A DNA stretch of 13,515 bases from contig JALWUB010000386.1 of the NCBI GenBank assembly GCA_026993275.1, forward strand, positions 1 to 13,515, given 5' to 3'. Below are positions 13,101 through 13,515 of this stretch, piece after piece. A model generated the notes under the pieces. It saw only the letters and a program-made list of their open reading frames with translations, was not told the origin of the DNA and ran no database searches. This DNA comes from Robiginitomaculum sp. Lineage in GTDB: Bacteria > Pseudomonadota > Alphaproteobacteria > Caulobacterales > Maricaulaceae. A program made the translations under genes and the position numbers. Position 1 is the stretch's first letter; each line of letters starts with the position of its first letter.

Positions 13101-13515
13101 GTCTCCTGTTCTACAACAATCCGCGCCTGGCACTGCTCAGCGTCATCCTGATCATCGCTGCCGGGCTGGGGGCGCTGTTCACCCTGGGCCGCCAGGAAGA
13201 CCCGACCCTGTCGGAACGCTTTGCCGTATTGGTGACCGAGTTTCCGGGCGCCTCCGCCGAGCGCGCCGAAGCGCTGATCACCGAGCCGCTGGAGCGCTCC
13301 TTGCAGGAACTGGCGGAGGTTGAAAAAATCAAATCCACCAGCCGCAACGGCCTGTCCATCATCTCCGTCGAACTCAAGGAGCAGTACAGAGGCGAGCGGG
13401 TCGAGCCCGCCTGGACAAAGGTGCGCGAGCAGATCAACAAGGCCAGGCCGTTCCTGCCGCCGGGCGCCAGCGCCCCGGACCTGCGCCGCCAGCACATCGG
13501 CGCCGATACCCTGAT
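13097..13515 (+). CDS. RND efflux pump permease, N-terminal part (runs off window)
   Basis: The frame opens at ATG 13097, overlapping the adaptor stop, and is still open at the window end (139 codons of what is normally about 1,000). Residues 9-30 form the first membrane helix (RLALLSVILIIAAGLGALFTL), followed by the start of the periplasmic porter domain: GRQEDPTLSERFAVLVTEFPGAS (31-53), AEALITEPLERSLQEL (57-72) and VEKIKSTSRNGLSIISVEL (75-93). These are typical RND signatures (the pore-domain PN1 strand-helix-strand). The proton-relay Asp residues lie beyond the edge. With its adaptor it should form a tripartite proton-driven exporter; an outer-membrane partner is not in the window. Drug versus metal or lipid substrate is undetermined, though it looks more HAE-like than metal-type. 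Confidence 0.92.
   Translation, partial: MSLLFYNNPRLALLSVILIIAAGLGALFTLGRQEDPTLSERFAVLVTEFPGASAERAEALITEPLERSLQELAEVEKIKSTSRNGLSIISVELKEQYRGERVEPAWTKVREQINKARPFLPPGASAPDLRRQHIGADTL

Noticed and set aside
11937..13133. 398-codon open frame antisense to the RND adaptor
   Set aside because: The plus-strand adaptor has clear domains and a coupled pump gene; the antisense product has none.

Overview
The window looks like chromosomal DNA from a GC-rich Gram-negative bacterium, most likely an alphaproteobacterium. The glpX-recJ pair, the tRNA-Glu form, the muramidase type with its reduced catalytic site, and the HdeD and DUF4336 proteins would suit the Caulobacterales/Maricaulales/Rhodobacterales side of that class. 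This placement is inference from gene content. No ribosomal RNA or other firm marker is present.

Layout. (1) 12-2770, plus strand: glpX (class II fructose-1,6-bisphosphatase) and recJ (single-strand exonuclease), overlapping by 4 nt (GTGA). (2) 2771-3255: a strong-looking promoter, tRNA-Glu(UUC) with encoded CCA, a terminator-like hairpin, tandem 12-bp repeats, and a 41-49 codon relic resembling the N-terminus of a phage-type tyrosine integrase. This patch is about 49% GC by hand count over 2941-3180, clearly below its neighbours, and reads as the scar of an element that integrated at the tRNA. (3) 3256-7116, minus strand: mgtE (Mg2+ channel/transporter), a secreted six-bladed kelch protein, and an unusual GH24-type muramidase with an acidic linker and two C-terminal membrane helices. 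mgtE and kelch are tightly coupled; the muramidase follows after 67 nt. (4) 7295-8707, plus strand: pyruvate kinase. (5) 8713-10020, minus strand: an HdeD/DUF308 membrane protein followed by a DUF4336 metallo-beta-lactamase-like protein. (6) 10192-11765, plus strand: a small charged helical protein translationally coupled to an MFS transporter. (7) 11766-13515, plus strand: a 15-bp perfect palindrome (probable repressor operator), then an RND-efflux adaptor and the start of its RND pump, which runs off the right edge.

Function. Most genes are housekeeping or envelope functions: gluconeogenesis and glycolysis (glpX, pyk), DNA repair (recJ), Mg2+ uptake, stress-linked membrane proteins and drug/solute efflux. 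The parts most worth a second look are the integrase scar at tRNA-Glu, the membrane-tethered muramidase lacking two of three canonical catalytic residues, and the orphan operator ahead of the RND operon. I see no CRISPR array, complete insertion sequence or clear defence system.
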